Shown in pieces: positions 36,406-46,071 of a stretch of 49,510 nt of DNA. The position numbers and the translations under genes are program-made. The notes under the pieces are model-generated. The model saw only the letters and a program-made list of their open reading frames with translations. It was not told the DNA's origin and ran no database searches. Position 1 is the first letter of the stretch, and the number at the start of each line of letters is the position of its first letter. The DNA is from UMGS902 sp045538895 (GTDB lineage: Bacteria; Bacillota; Clostridia; Oscillospirales; CAG-272), in assembly GCA_045538895.1 (NCBI GenBank), contig JAZQEH010000077.1, positions 1-49,510 of the forward strand. The letters run 5' to 3'.

Positions 36406-38970
36406 TTACTTAAGGTTTACCTTTATCCAAGTTGAAGCATCCGTATCCGAAGTGCCGTTAATGCGGTCATCTATACCGGTTGCAACATCAACAAAACCGG
36501 GGGAAACACGGATAAACTCACCTGTGAGACCAAGTGCTTTTCTGTCAAGGCGAATTTCATATGTTCTGCCACCTGAAACACCTGCGTTTTTAAATGTAAC
36601 TCCGGCAAGATCTGTATATACTTCGTTACCTATAGTTATCTTTTTCTCTACGCCTGTGGCTGCAATATTAACATAGTTGTAGTCGCCGCTTTCGTATGCA
36701 TTGTCCTTGCGGTCGATTGCAATATAAATATAGTCATCGTCATACGCAAAGCGGTATGTTGACTGAAGTGCCGATCTCTGACTTCCTACAAAGAGTGCAT
36801 CGTCAATATACTTCCAATCCTTAAGATTGCCGTCAAGGTTCACAGTCTTTTTAGTTGCATTAATAGTATGATTGAGTCTGAATTTACCAAGAACAATCGT
36901 ATTGTGAAGAATTGTGGTTTCGTTACCGCTTGAATCAGTTGTGGTTTCATACTCTAAACCTGCATATTTCTTGTGTGCCATTCCCGCCATTACTGTATGA
37001 GAATCAATAACGGTTGAGAAGCTCCAGAAGCCTGCAGCTTCATTCTGGAAAGGAGTAAGAACCGAAGCGGTTGCAATATTTGTTCCGGTCTTGTTGAGGA
37101 GTTTCATTCTCATGAGCGAGGATGAGTTATAGGTGAGAAGAACCTCACCCGATTCAAAGCGAGAAAGTGTCGGTCCGGCACCGGTAATTATGTCTCCCTG
37201 TGTGGTGGACGGTCCAGCTTCGTCAACAGCAAGTTCCTTCCATACACCGTTCGCCTCGGACCATGCGGCACCAAGTTTCATTGATGTACGACTAACTGTT
37301 CTTTGTTCAACCGCAAGCATAAGTTTGCCGTTTGTAAGTTCAACTACACCGGGCATCTGTCCGTTGAAAAATTCGACGGTTTCACCACTATTTACTGTAA
37401 AATCACCTGCACTGTACTGATATACGCGTTTTGCCGCAAAAGTAGTTGAATTTGCAGTAACATTGGGTGTCCATGTTACACCGTTATCAGTTGAAGAAAG
37501 CATACCTACGCCGCTTGAACGGATTGCACTATGGTATCCGTAAAGTTGAAGCATAGGAGCAATGTGAGTAAAATAAATCTCAATAGTGCCGTTTTCACGC
37601 TTGATTATCTCAGGCTCCCAGTTCTCCCCGTAGTATATCGGAGTGGGTTCACTCCAGATGAGATATCCGTTTGAATTAACAGTACCTCTAATTATCTCAA
37701 TACGGTTAAGATTTGAGTATTCAGTTTTTTTGGCATAAGCAATGCACGGACGAACAGAATATACGCACAAAACACTACCGTCATCGAGCAAACAGTGGTC
37801 AGCGTTTGCTGCAAGATATACGTCCGCAGTTCCTTCGAGCGAGCCTGTTTCGTAGGTGAAAGCATTTTCGTTCATATTAAAAATAAAGCTCGGAGTACCC
37901 CAATTTACACCGTCTGTACTTGTTACACAGAAAAGATGGTCGCCCGTCTGATAACGCATATACGTCATCATATAAAGGTCATCCCTTACCTTTGTTACAC
38001 GGGGATAAAACGCACTCTGATAGGAATAGTGGTCGGTTTCATCAAGTGTCACCAGCGTACTGATATCAAATTCAACGTACGCATTATCGTTATCCGCACT
38101 GTTCTCCACCGAGGAAAGATTGAGTTTATCTATAGTAGTAAGAGTCGCTATATAACCGCCGGTGTACGAAGCAATGAGATCGTTAGCCACGGTTTTCTGT
38201 GCCGAGGTTGCCGAGGTATCATTTGCAACCATCTCTGCAACAGTATAAATGCTGGAACTATATGCACCGTTCATACTGTTTTTCTGTGTAAAGTAAACCG
38301 TGCGCTCATTTCCGTTTGCATCTGCATACGTGATATACGGACGTGCAGCGATTTCTTTACAAAGCGATGCCGAATCAATACCCAAAACCGTAGCGGTATA
38401 TGTAAGGCTTGCGCTGTCCTCTGCAAAGGTGTTTACACCTGCAACGGTTACACCGGCAGTAACATTTTTGCCGCTCGCTTTAGTGATAGGAGTGGTATAC
38501 GATGCATCCAATGCAAGAACCATGCCGTAACCGATTCCGGTATCGTGCTCGGTTCTCGGGGTAAGCGTGCCGTTAACGCCTTTGCAGTTTTTCACATTGA
38601 GATTCTGAAGAGTTTTCATCAAAGGCTTATTTATACGGGCAATAAAACGAATGCCGTACGGCTCGGTAGTACGCATCTCTACGTCAACGACCTCAAGCTG
38701 CTCGTCTGTAAATGGAATTACGGCACCGTAAACGGTACCTGCATAGCCGTCTTTTGCAGCCTTGGTTGTATCAAGCGATTTTGCCGCTGACGACGTTGTA
38801 AACCAACCGCAGAAAAGCCCTTCTTTGCTGACGTTCAGCGAAGAAAGCTTAGTTGACGAAGTGGAAGTTTCCGTTATAACGGTGAGAGTTTTTACTGATG
38901 CGGCATAGGCGTATACAGATAATGTCGCAACAAGCAAAATGCAGAAAACCAATGCTATAAACTTCTTCAT
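36406..38970 (-). CDS. Secreted sialidase-like beta-propeller protein with CBM9-like domain
   Basis: AAAGGAG lies upstream of ATG 38970; signal peptide MKKFIALVFCILLVATLSVY. Residues ~30-290 form a non-catalytic domain (MRTTEPYGIRFIARINKPLM, ending with a TVYFTQKNSMNGAYSSSIYT motif). Residues ~300-700 form a six-bladed-propeller-type region with Asp-box motifs SSTDNGVTW (~494) and the variant TSTDGVNW (~350), and GENWEPEIIKRENGTIEIYF. GH33 sialidases and GH93 exo-arabinanases share this fold; I cannot choose between them. Residues ~705-854 look like a CBM9/DOMON-type domain (VNLDGNLKDWKYIDDALFVG, FAYDDDYIYIAIDRKD). It has no dockerin of its own, but the next gene 12 bp on is a stand-alone dockerin. 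It is the first gene of a four-gene operon. Confidence 0.82.
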   Translation of the reverse strand: MKKFIALVFCILLVATLSVYAYAASVKTLTVITETSTSSTKLSSLNVSKEGLFCGWFTTSSAAKSLDTTKAAKDGYAGTVYGAVIPFTDEQLEVVDVEMRTTEPYGIRFIARINKPLMKTLQNLNVKNCKGVNGTLTPRTEHDTGIGYGMVLALDASYTTPITKASGKNVTAGVTVAGVNTFAEDSASLTYTATVLGIDSASLCKEIAARPYITYADANGNERTVYFTQKNSMNGAYSSSIYTVAEMVANDTSATSAQKTVANDLIASYTGGYIATLTTIDKLNLSSVENSADNDNAYVEFDISTLVTLDETDHYSYQSAFYPRVTKVRDDLYMMTYMRYQTGDHLFCVTSTDGVNWGTPSFIFNMNENAFTYETGSLEGTADVYLAANADHCLLDDGSVLCVYSVRPCIAYAKKTEYSNLNRIEIIRGTVNSNGYLIWSEPTPIYYGENWEPEIIKRENGTIEIYFTHIAPMLQLYGYHSAIRSSGVGMLSSTDNGVTWTPNVTANSTTFAAKRVYQYSAGDFTVNSGETVEFFNGQMPGVVELTNGKLMLAVEQRTVSRTSMKLGAAWSEANGVWKELAVDEAGPSTTQGDIITGAGPTLSRFESGEVLLTYNSSSLMRMKLLNKTGTNIATASVLTPFQNEAAGFWSFSTVIDSHTVMAGMAHKKYAGLEYETTTDSSGNETTILHNTIVLGKFRLNHTINATKKTVNLDGNLKDWKYIDDALFVGSQRSALQSTYRFAYDDDYIYIAIDRKDNAYESGDYNYVNIAATGVEKKITIGNEVYTDLAGVTFKNAGVSGGRTYEIRLDRKALGLTGEFIRVSPGFVDVATGIDDRINGTSDTDASTWIKVNLK

Positions 38971-39261
38971 TTAACGCATCTCCTTTGAAAAACATTTGTT
39001 AAATTTGTATATATAAAAACCGCTTTTTATTTGTGTTTTTATACAATATATCAATTATATGGTATAACAATAATGTCCACAAGTCAATGCAAAAAAACAT
39101 CCTAACTTTTACGCTTTTTTTATACCGTTTTATGTGTTTTTGATATACCTCACCAAAGTCAGGCACTGCAAAAGAAATATAAAATATTATAACAAATCAA
39201 AGTTTATCAACTGAATTTAAAAACCCAATTACCATGTAAACACCCCTACGCGGTAACAGAG
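38971..39261. other. AT-rich promoter region of the sialidase-like operon
   Basis: No gene is visible. On the minus strand a region around 39060-39100 reads TTGACTTGTGG with TACCATATAAT downstream, giving two overlapping promoter choices (TTGACT-17-TACCAT or TTGTGG-17-TATAAT). It resembles the sequence upstream of the LRR gene at 5062-5090 (both start TTGACTTGTG and contain GTTATAC). Confidence 0.45.
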
Positions 39262-39474
39262 TTATTCTTTTATAAAGTCATAAAGGCGTTTTATAAATAC
39301 GCACAGTTGTTCTCTTGTCACTTCGCCACGCAAGGCAAGGTCCCCATTTTCATCGCCGATAATTAGGTTGTTATCAACCGCCCATTCGACGGCTTCACGT
39401 GACCAAGCCGCAGGGGTATTATCATGCTTTTCAAGTTCTGCTTTTACATCTGCACACCTTGACTGTTTTACGTC
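39262..39474 (-). pseudogene. SLH-domain relic
   Basis: The minus strand reads without a stop from about 39474 to a TAA at 39262-39264. The text includes CADVKAELEKHDNTPAAWSR, EAVEWAVDNNLIIGDENGDL and LRGEVTREQLCVFIKRLYDF. This is one SLH-type repeat (W..EAVEWAV.N..I.GD....R..VTREQ). No in-frame start codon or ribosome binding site is present, and a stop lies just upstream. It is therefore the 3' remnant of a lost wall-anchored or lysin-like gene. Confidence 0.7.
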
Positions 39475-39496
39475 TTATCATCTGACAAAAACAAAA

Positions 39497-39531
39497 ATGC
39501 ACCCCAAAGGCACTTAGCCTTTGGGGTGCAT
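39497..39531 (-). terminator. Terminator of the GH5-like gene
   Basis: ATGCACCCCAAAGG and CCTTTGGGGTGCAT form a perfect 14-bp stem with a 7-nt loop. On the minus strand it is followed by TTTTGTTTTTGT. It ends the gene at 39558-40673. Confidence 0.9.
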
Positions 39532-39557
39532 ATCATAATGCTAAAACATTTAATCTT

Positions 39558-40673
39558 TTATTTCTTTTCAGACTGTCTCTTAGCAAAGCGCTTATCTGCA
39601 AGGTCTGCAAACTGCTGAATAATCTTGATTTCCTTTGCGATGTAAGGTCTGCCGTTGAAACGGTAGAGGTCATGCTGGAACTTGGTAAGATCGTGAGGAC
39701 CGGCATAGTCAGGATCCTCAATCTCCTTGTTATATACGCCCCAAGGCTCATATGTCTGCGAGAAGCCCTGAATAAGTCCCCAGTGATAAGAACCAACCTC
39801 TTCAAGATAGAAGAGCGGGAAAATCTCGTCAACGTTGTTATGGGTAATACGATTGAGCCACTCGTTATTGATAACAGGTCTGCCCCAATCCTCCTTAAGC
39901 TTCTCAATAAGACGTACCATAGTCTGGAAAGAACCGTAGTAATGGAAGGTGATAATATCGGAAAGCTCAAGTGCGCGCTTTTGAGCAGGAGTAGAAGGCT
40001 CAAGGTCAGCGGGATTATACGCCCATACGTCAGCAGTCAAAGGCTGAATAGGATCGTGCGAACGGATAATTTCAAAGCACTTTTCCATCATAGGAACAGA
40101 GAGATCGCCTCTCTTACCGTTGGAAATCTCATTCCAAACGTCCCAAATCTGAAGTCTGTCATCCTTTGCATACTTTGCAGCAATCTCATCTACCATTTCG
40201 AAGAAATGAGGCTGCATATCAGGCTCATCAGGTACCATGTAACCGTGAGTGGTGTATCCGCCTGCGTGAGGTCCGCGGAAAATACCGCTGTGATAACCCC
40301 AGTCAACGTTCTGTTCACCGAATTTAGCAGGGATGAAGAGTTCCTTAGGTACTGTACAGTCATTACCGATAGTAAGCATTACCTTAAGGCCGTATTTGTC
40401 AGCAAGTGTAATATACTCTTCGAGATTTGCCATAAAGCTGTCATGCTCGTAGTACCAAACCTCAAACTGAATTATTGCTCGTACTGCATTGAGTCTGGTC
40501 TTCTGTGCGAGTTCAAACTCGTATTCAACCTGCTTGATTACCTCATCATGCTTATACTGCTGCCACATTGCAATGCGGTTTACGCAGTTTGAAGGATAAC
40601 CGTTAAATCCACGGATCCAAGGCTGATTGTTGTACCATTCCCAAGCTTGTTCTTTAGTCCATTGTTCTAACAT
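39558..40673 (-). CDS. Cytoplasmic GH5/GH39-like TIM-barrel glycoside hydrolase
   Basis: ATG 40673 was chosen because AGAGGT lies 6-7 nt upstream and a promoter lies before it; the longer frame would start upstream of that promoter. The 371-aa protein has no signal peptide. It shows the clan GH-A arrangement: WDVWNEISNG with acid/base about E182, and PVINNEWLNR with nucleophile about E271. GLKVMLTIGNDC and DIITFHYYGSF are barrel strands. Proteins of this kind are often annotated as 1,4-beta-xylanase or cellulase, but exact family and substrate are uncertain. It has its own promoter and terminator, so it is monocistronic. Confidence 0.82.
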   Translation of the reverse strand: MLEQWTKEQAWEWYNNQPWIRGFNGYPSNCVNRIAMWQQYKHDEVIKQVEYEFELAQKTRLNAVRAIIQFEVWYYEHDSFMANLEEYITLADKYGLKVMLTIGNDCTVPKELFIPAKFGEQNVDWGYHSGIFRGPHAGGYTTHGYMVPDEPDMQPHFFEMVDEIAAKYAKDDRLQIWDVWNEISNGKRGDLSVPMMEKCFEIIRSHDPIQPLTADVWAYNPADLEPSTPAQKRALELSDIITFHYYGSFQTMVRLIEKLKEDWGRPVINNEWLNRITHNNVDEIFPLFYLEEVGSYHWGLIQGFSQTYEPWGVYNKEIEDPDYAGPHDLTKFQHDLYRFNGRPYIAKEIKIIQQFADLADKRFAKRQSEKK

Positions 40674-40727
40674 AGCAATACCTCTTTTTAAATTCTGTAA
40701 AGTTGATATAAAACAATCACTATGAAT

Positions 40728-40757
40728 AGTATAGCACAAATAAGCATGAGTTAACAA
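40728..40757 (-). promoter_or_regulatory. Promoter of the GH5-like gene
   Basis: On the minus strand TTGTTA (40752-40757) and TATACT (40728-40733) are 18 bp apart, with TGTGC just before the -10. It lies about 55 bp upstream of ATG 40673 and inside the longer open frame, which supports the later start. Confidence 0.6.
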
Positions 40758-40857
40758 GTACAATAATTATGTAAAAAATCTTATTTTTTTTGTCTTTTTA
40801 AATGTTTTACTCTGCACAAATACCATGCCAATAACTGATACTCACGGACTTTTTAAA

Positions 40858-43800
40858 TTATTTTGCTATTGATTTAAGCACCTTGATTACGTCAATAAGA
40901 CTTATTTCCCCGTCTTTGTCAAGATCCGCATTTGGCACAGATGTACCGTTAACTACAGCTCTTATGATAACAAGAACGTCGGCTATTGTGACAGTACCGT
41001 CACAGTCTGCATCTCCGTCAATGACGGTAGGCTTCAAAGGTTCTTCCGATGTAGAAACGATTACCGTATGCTCATCCGCAAGCGATGCAGTAAAGCTTAT
41101 TTCGTAAACGTCGCTTGCGGGACTTGCACCGCCATTTGCAAAAGGAATTGCCGCAACATCCTTTTCTACCTTTGTAACCGTAGCGAGTCTGCCGTCTACG
41201 AGTACGCTTGTAACAGGTGTATCGGAATGAACACGAAGTGTTATATTTCTTCCTGTATAATCGGTTTCAAAAGTGCCGTTTGCCGCAGAAATTGTAACAG
41301 TAGTGATTTCGTCTTTGGTGGCTACGGTCATATCCGTGGTTCTGTAGCTTCCGTCGAGATAATCCTCTGTCTTTCCGTTATCCTCATAAAGCGTAGCACT
41401 TCCCTCTCCAAAACCGTAGAGATTTAGCGAAACATTCTGCCAATCTGCATTTGTCATGGGTGATACAACTACCGCAGTAGGAATTAGTGCACCTTTGCGT
41501 ACATAGATAGGTGAAGAATACACATCCTTTGTAACAGAAACGGTTTTAGGTCCTTCTATTACTTCGCCCGTAAATACGTCTATCCACTCGCCGTCGGGGA
41601 TAAAGACGCTTCGTGTAGACTCATCAGCTTCAGTTACCTCATCATATACAAAGTAAAGCTGTGCCTTTGCTGCGGCTTCATAGTATTCAACAACAACATC
41701 GTAGGTTTCACCTGCTTTGAGATATTTTTCGGTATTTACCTCTGCGTCTGCAAACTTATTTGACCATGTTCCCGACCAGAGTTCGCCATTGATATAAACT
41801 CTGCCGCCGTCATCAACAACAAGTCCTATATAGCAGTCAATTTCGGGGGTTATCGTACCTGTATAGCGTGCAGCAAAGTAATCCGCTTTGACGCCATTAG
41901 GTCCCCACTGATCCCAGAAATTATTGACCTCGGAAACGGTTTCCGTATATGCAGGAGTGCCGTCAAAATACTTATCCTTTGCTACACCCTCAACATTGTA
42001 GTATGCGGCATCAAGTCCGTTTTCGCCTTTTGAGTTCTTAAGCCATGCTGACGGAACAATTTCAGTACCGTCTCCTGCATTTCCGTTATACGGTGCAACA
42101 AGAACGTCTCCGCCGAGAAGATATTGTGTATTATCCTTTGACTCCTCATACTTCGGATAATGGAAATCGAGTCGGCGGATAAGCGGCATACCGCTTTCAT
42201 GGTTTTCGTATGCAAGAGTGTAGATATACGGCATAAGGTGATAGCGCATATTGAAATAATTGCGAACCGCAGTTTCAGCAACAGAGGTATAGCTCCACGG
42301 ATAGTGCGGATTTTTAGGATTTATATCCGAATGTACGCGGAGTGCCGATGCGAAAGCACCGAACTGCATCCAACGGATAAATGCGTATTCAGAAACCGTA
42401 TCATTGTTTCTGAATCCGCCAAGGTCAGCCGAAACGTATGAGCTACCGCCTACCACGCCTGCAACAACGGTGTTTTCGATTTCTCTGCCAAGCTGAAGTG
42501 AATCGCCGTAAATATCGCCCGACCATTGCATGCCATAGCGGTGGCCGATTACCGAAGGATTACCCTCGATAAATCCGTGGCGAAGCCAATCTGCATTAGT
42601 GAGCATAAGCACACGCTTTGCACCGTCATGATAGGCAGCCATGGTGTCGTTATATAGCACCTGACCAAGCGTTGAATAAAGCACGTTTGTATAAGGTGAC
42701 TTTATTGTATACGACCAGTTACGGTCATACCACCAGCCGTCAAGTCCCATCTCCATAAGCATCGAGATGTTTGCGCACTGCCACTTAAACTCGGCAGGAG
42801 TAAGGATGGTACTTGACGTATTGTGCGTATGGTCATTAAAAAGAACGTAAACACCCGCTTTTTCGGCTTCGGCAAGGAAGCCCTCCATATCGGGATAGAG
42901 GTCGGAGTTCGTTTCGTACCCTGTGCCGTCAGTGTTTGCTCGCCACTCTGTATCAATGATTATTACATCAAGCGGAATACTATGGTCACGGTATTCTTTA
43001 ATCATTGCAAGTTTTTCATCTGCGGTGAATTTTGACCAGCGGGAGTACCACGAGCCATAGAACTTGATATCCGACATAGCGGTACTGCCGGTAAGAGTTA
43101 CAAAATCACGGCGAAGTTTTGCACTGTCACCATTTGTTGCAACCACATAGTAATCAATATTGTCGCTGACGGTCCAGCCGCTATCCTTTTCTTCGCTACC
43201 GCTATAAACCATAGCACCGGCGGGAATTATGCCATTGTCAACAAGAACATATGTATCGGGAGTGTCCGCCGGCTCGGGCAACGATGAGTAAAAGCCGTGC
43301 ATATAGGAATTATAGAAGTCGAACAAAACGTTTCCGTCTTTATCAAAGATTTTAACATCATCGGCACTTGCGTTATCTATGGGAAGATTGATAATAAGCG
43401 ACTCGGTTTTGATTATTGCGGTGCCATTATCCACACCTGTTGCAACACATGCGCCGCCGAACTTTTCACGGTTTGGAACTATAAGCGTTGCCTTGTCAAC
43501 AAATCCGCCTCCGAGGTTTTCTTCAACTCGCACCACTGTGTCCGAAAGAACGGTAATTCGCACATTTCCGAACGTAAAAGTATGTATTCCTTTTTCGCCG
43601 AATACAGAATCAATATCCTTTACGGTTGCAGTTTCCAAGTCGCCTATCGGGTGAAGCTTTGCCTCTCCCTGCATAATGTCGGCAACTGTTTTGTCGATTC
43701 CGTCAAGACTTGTGTCAACATACAGATCAGCCGTGTAGTTACCGTGGTATCTCACGCCGATGTAGTTTGCGATTTTACCTTTCAGGTAAACGTCTGCATC

Positions 43801-46059
43801 AAAATTACATCTCTCTCCTCTTTGAGAACCGCTTAAGACGTATAAAATACCCGTACCTGCAAAGTTTATGGAACCGTCAATCGTGAGGGTAAGCTTTGCA
43901 TCAGTAGCATAGTCATCGCCGAGCGATGCGGTGCAAAGAATCTTTGTAACTGTAAGCGTGTCTGTGGGAGCGGTTGCACCTGCGGTGAGTTTTATTTCGC
44001 CACGGTATTCCGCTTTCATATCACGGTTGCCGCCGCTTACATAGCTATATTTACCTGAACGTATGGTTACGTCGGTAGAGTAACCGTGCGAAGGCACGTC
44101 GCCCGTAGAAGAAAAGTGTGAGTCCCAGCCGCCGACAACATACATAGCCGTACTGTTGCCCATATTTATGCCTTCACCCATTACAAGCTTATTTCCCCGT
44201 GCCTCAAAAACGGTTGCTTTTGACGGAGTGATTGTAATGCTTTCAACGGTCAAAGCACCGCCGAGGGTGAACTGATTTGCAGTATTCAGTACGCCGCCGC
44301 TTATTGTTATATGACCTTTATAATCGGGTGAAACGTACCCCGTAGGAACAGTCGCACTGTCAAGAATATAAACATTAACTTTTACACCGTCATTTGCAAC
44401 GGCTGCCGCATATACCATTGCATCGGTAAAGTTTGCAAAAGGAGTATCGGAGCTGCCGACTGTGGTAATGTTATCTTCGGTAAATTCTGACACGCCGTTT
44501 GCAGAAACATATACTTTTATTTCGCTGCGGGAAACGTAAACATGTTCGCAGTCGGAGCAAACGTAGCTTGCTTTACCCGAAACCGCAGTTGCCGAAAGTA
44601 CAATATTTCCGCTATGGTTGTCCATATCTTTTTCGCTTGCGACCTCAATATCCTGCTTGCAAAGCTCGCATATATGTATATCAATTCCACCGCTTACGCA
44701 TGTTGCCGCTACTTTTGTGCTCTTGAAGGTTGAAGTTCCGTCATGTGCACATGATGAAGCACCGCACACTGTGCAAATAGTATTTTCAAAAGTATGTGCC
44801 TCAAGCTCGGTTTCATAGCCGCAATAGCAGGTCTTACAGTGACCGGCACCGTTAGTTGAAATATAGTCGCCGAGAGTGTGAGTGTGATAAACATAAAGTT
44901 CGGGAACGCCGGCGTTTATTATCCAGCCCTCATCTTCGGTAAGTCTTGCAGCAAGGTCTGCTTCATCGGTTATAAGAATACCGTGTGTGGCAGTACCGCC
45001 AACACCGTTTGCATAGAAGCAGTCAACTATTTCACAGTTGCGGATAACACCGCCGATAGGCTCGACATAATTTGTTGCGGTTGTAATTATCTTACCTGCG
45101 CTATAGCAGTTTTCAAAAGTACCCCTGTATGCAGTTGTGCCACTATTGCCGCAATAGGACATTATACCGCCGACATAACCGCCGCTTGCCGTAATGCTGC
45201 CGTTGTTAATACAGTTTTTGAATACAAGCTTTTCCGGCTTGGTTGAATAATTGCGGATAAATCCTACAATACCGCCTGTACGGCCGGGAGTTGTCATATT
45301 ACCGTCATTCTGACAGTTAGTAAAGCTTACGGGTGAAGCATTTGAAGATGCAAGCGCAACGATGCCTCCGTAATAACTGCCCGAAGTAACAGTAGCGGTA
45401 ATATCGCCCTTGTTATATAGATTTTCATAGGTAATTGTAATATCCTGCGAAGAAGAAATTGCTCTTGCAACGATACCGCCAAGCATTGTTTCACCGCTGA
45501 CATTACCGTAGTTTTTAATATTGCGGATAACCTTGGTCTGGTCGCCGGTTGATGAATTGGAATGCACACCGCCGACAATGCCGCCAACCTTATTTATACC
45601 GCTTACAGTGCAGTAGTTTGTGAGGTTTTCAAGAGTAGTTTTTCCCCATGCGCAACCTACAATAGAACCGGTGCCCGCCGTGTCAACACCAGAGCCTGAC
45701 GCCTCTGTTGAAGAAACAGAGCCGTATGTAGTAAGGTTTTTGATAGTAGCAGCATCCACATAACCGAAAAGTCCGAACGCAGGAAGTGTGGAGTTTTCGA
45801 GTTTGATGCCCTTAATGCTATGATCCTTACCGTCGAAGCTACCCGAAAAAGGATTATCAACGGTTCCGATTGCAGCCTGTCCATCACAGGATTTAAGGTC
45901 TATTTCCTTTGACAAAGTATAGTCTCCGCTCCACGCTGACGGAGTGTTCATCAGCAAAAGAAATTCCTCAGCAGAGTCTATACTGCTATCCAACGTAACT
46001 GCAAAAACCGACAAGGTGAGAAGAGATAGCATAAGTAGGAATATGATTACTTTTTTCAT
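40858..46059 (-). CDS. Giant secreted beta-helix-GH31-PA14-dockerin enzyme
   Basis: AAAGGAG lies 7 nt before ATG 46059; signal peptide MKKVIIFLLMLSLLTLSVFA. Residues ~22-390 are GLUG-type beta-helix (EEFLLLMNTPSAWSGDYTLS, FSGSFDGKDHSIKGIKL); CxxC repeats cover ~395-490; a beta-helix module ~500-820 opens VYVSANG. From ~825 comes a full GH31 enzyme: N-terminal beta domain, barrel with nucleophile about D1112 (GLDGWWYDRNW) and acid/base about D1182 (QWSGDIYGD), and C-terminal beta domains. A PA14 domain (~1390-1475, GVKADYFAARYTGTITP, GLVVDDGGRVYINGELW) is inserted between the barrel and the distal beta domain. A dockerin ends it (GDADCDGTVTIADVLVIIRA, NADLDKDGEISLIDVIKVLK). GH31 covers alpha-glucosidases, alpha-xylosidases and alpha-galactosidases; substrate unresolved. 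It starts 12 bp after the intracellular GH31 gene. Confidence 0.94.
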   Translation of the reverse strand: MKKVIIFLLMLSLLTLSVFAVTLDSSIDSAEEFLLLMNTPSAWSGDYTLSKEIDLKSCDGQAAIGTVDNPFSGSFDGKDHSIKGIKLENSTLPAFGLFGYVDAATIKNLTTYGSVSSTEASGSGVDTAGTGSIVGCAWGKTTLENLTNYCTVSGINKVGGIVGGVHSNSSTGDQTKVIRNIKNYGNVSGETMLGGIVARAISSSQDITITYENLYNKGDITATVTSGSYYGGIVALASSNASPVSFTNCQNDGNMTTPGRTGGIVGFIRNYSTKPEKLVFKNCINNGSITASGGYVGGIMSYCGNSGTTAYRGTFENCYSAGKIITTATNYVEPIGGVIRNCEIVDCFYANGVGGTATHGILITDEADLAARLTEDEGWIINAGVPELYVYHTHTLGDYISTNGAGHCKTCYCGYETELEAHTFENTICTVCGASSCAHDGTSTFKSTKVAATCVSGGIDIHICELCKQDIEVASEKDMDNHSGNIVLSATAVSGKASYVCSDCEHVYVSRSEIKVYVSANGVSEFTEDNITTVGSSDTPFANFTDAMVYAAAVANDGVKVNVYILDSATVPTGYVSPDYKGHITISGGVLNTANQFTLGGALTVESITITPSKATVFEARGNKLVMGEGINMGNSTAMYVVGGWDSHFSSTGDVPSHGYSTDVTIRSGKYSYVSGGNRDMKAEYRGEIKLTAGATAPTDTLTVTKILCTASLGDDYATDAKLTLTIDGSINFAGTGILYVLSGSQRGERCNFDADVYLKGKIANYIGVRYHGNYTADLYVDTSLDGIDKTVADIMQGEAKLHPIGDLETATVKDIDSVFGEKGIHTFTFGNVRITVLSDTVVRVEENLGGGFVDKATLIVPNREKFGGACVATGVDNGTAIIKTESLIINLPIDNASADDVKIFDKDGNVLFDFYNSYMHGFYSSLPEPADTPDTYVLVDNGIIPAGAMVYSGSEEKDSGWTVSDNIDYYVVATNGDSAKLRRDFVTLTGSTAMSDIKFYGSWYSRWSKFTADEKLAMIKEYRDHSIPLDVIIIDTEWRANTDGTGYETNSDLYPDMEGFLAEAEKAGVYVLFNDHTHNTSSTILTPAEFKWQCANISMLMEMGLDGWWYDRNWSYTIKSPYTNVLYSTLGQVLYNDTMAAYHDGAKRVLMLTNADWLRHGFIEGNPSVIGHRYGMQWSGDIYGDSLQLGREIENTVVAGVVGGSSYVSADLGGFRNNDTVSEYAFIRWMQFGAFASALRVHSDINPKNPHYPWSYTSVAETAVRNYFNMRYHLMPYIYTLAYENHESGMPLIRRLDFHYPKYEESKDNTQYLLGGDVLVAPYNGNAGDGTEIVPSAWLKNSKGENGLDAAYYNVEGVAKDKYFDGTPAYTETVSEVNNFWDQWGPNGVKADYFAARYTGTITPEIDCYIGLVVDDGGRVYINGELWSGTWSNKFADAEVNTEKYLKAGETYDVVVEYYEAAAKAQLYFVYDEVTEADESTRSVFIPDGEWIDVFTGEVIEGPKTVSVTKDVYSSPIYVRKGALIPTAVVVSPMTNADWQNVSLNLYGFGEGSATLYEDNGKTEDYLDGSYRTTDMTVATKDEITTVTISAANGTFETDYTGRNITLRVHSDTPVTSVLVDGRLATVTKVEKDVAAIPFANGGASPASDVYEISFTASLADEHTVIVSTSEEPLKPTVIDGDADCDGTVTIADVLVIIRAVVNGTSVPNADLDKDGEISLIDVIKVLKSIAK

Positions 46060-46071
46060 TGTATTTCTCCT

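Noticed and set aside
37795..38790. A 331-codon open frame on the plus strand
   Set aside because: Antisense to the sialidase-like gene, with no recognisable domain or start signal.
14134..46059. Beta-helix modules as pectate lyases or GH28 enzymes
   Set aside because: The modules have the fold-type opening (YVSxNG...) and GLUG rungs, but I see no catalytic lyase or polygalacturonase motif; treated as structural or binding modules.
227..46059. A classic scaffoldin (tandem cohesins with CBM3)
   Set aside because: No tandem cohesin array or CBM3 is visible. Only single cohesin-like domains of uncertain identity are present.
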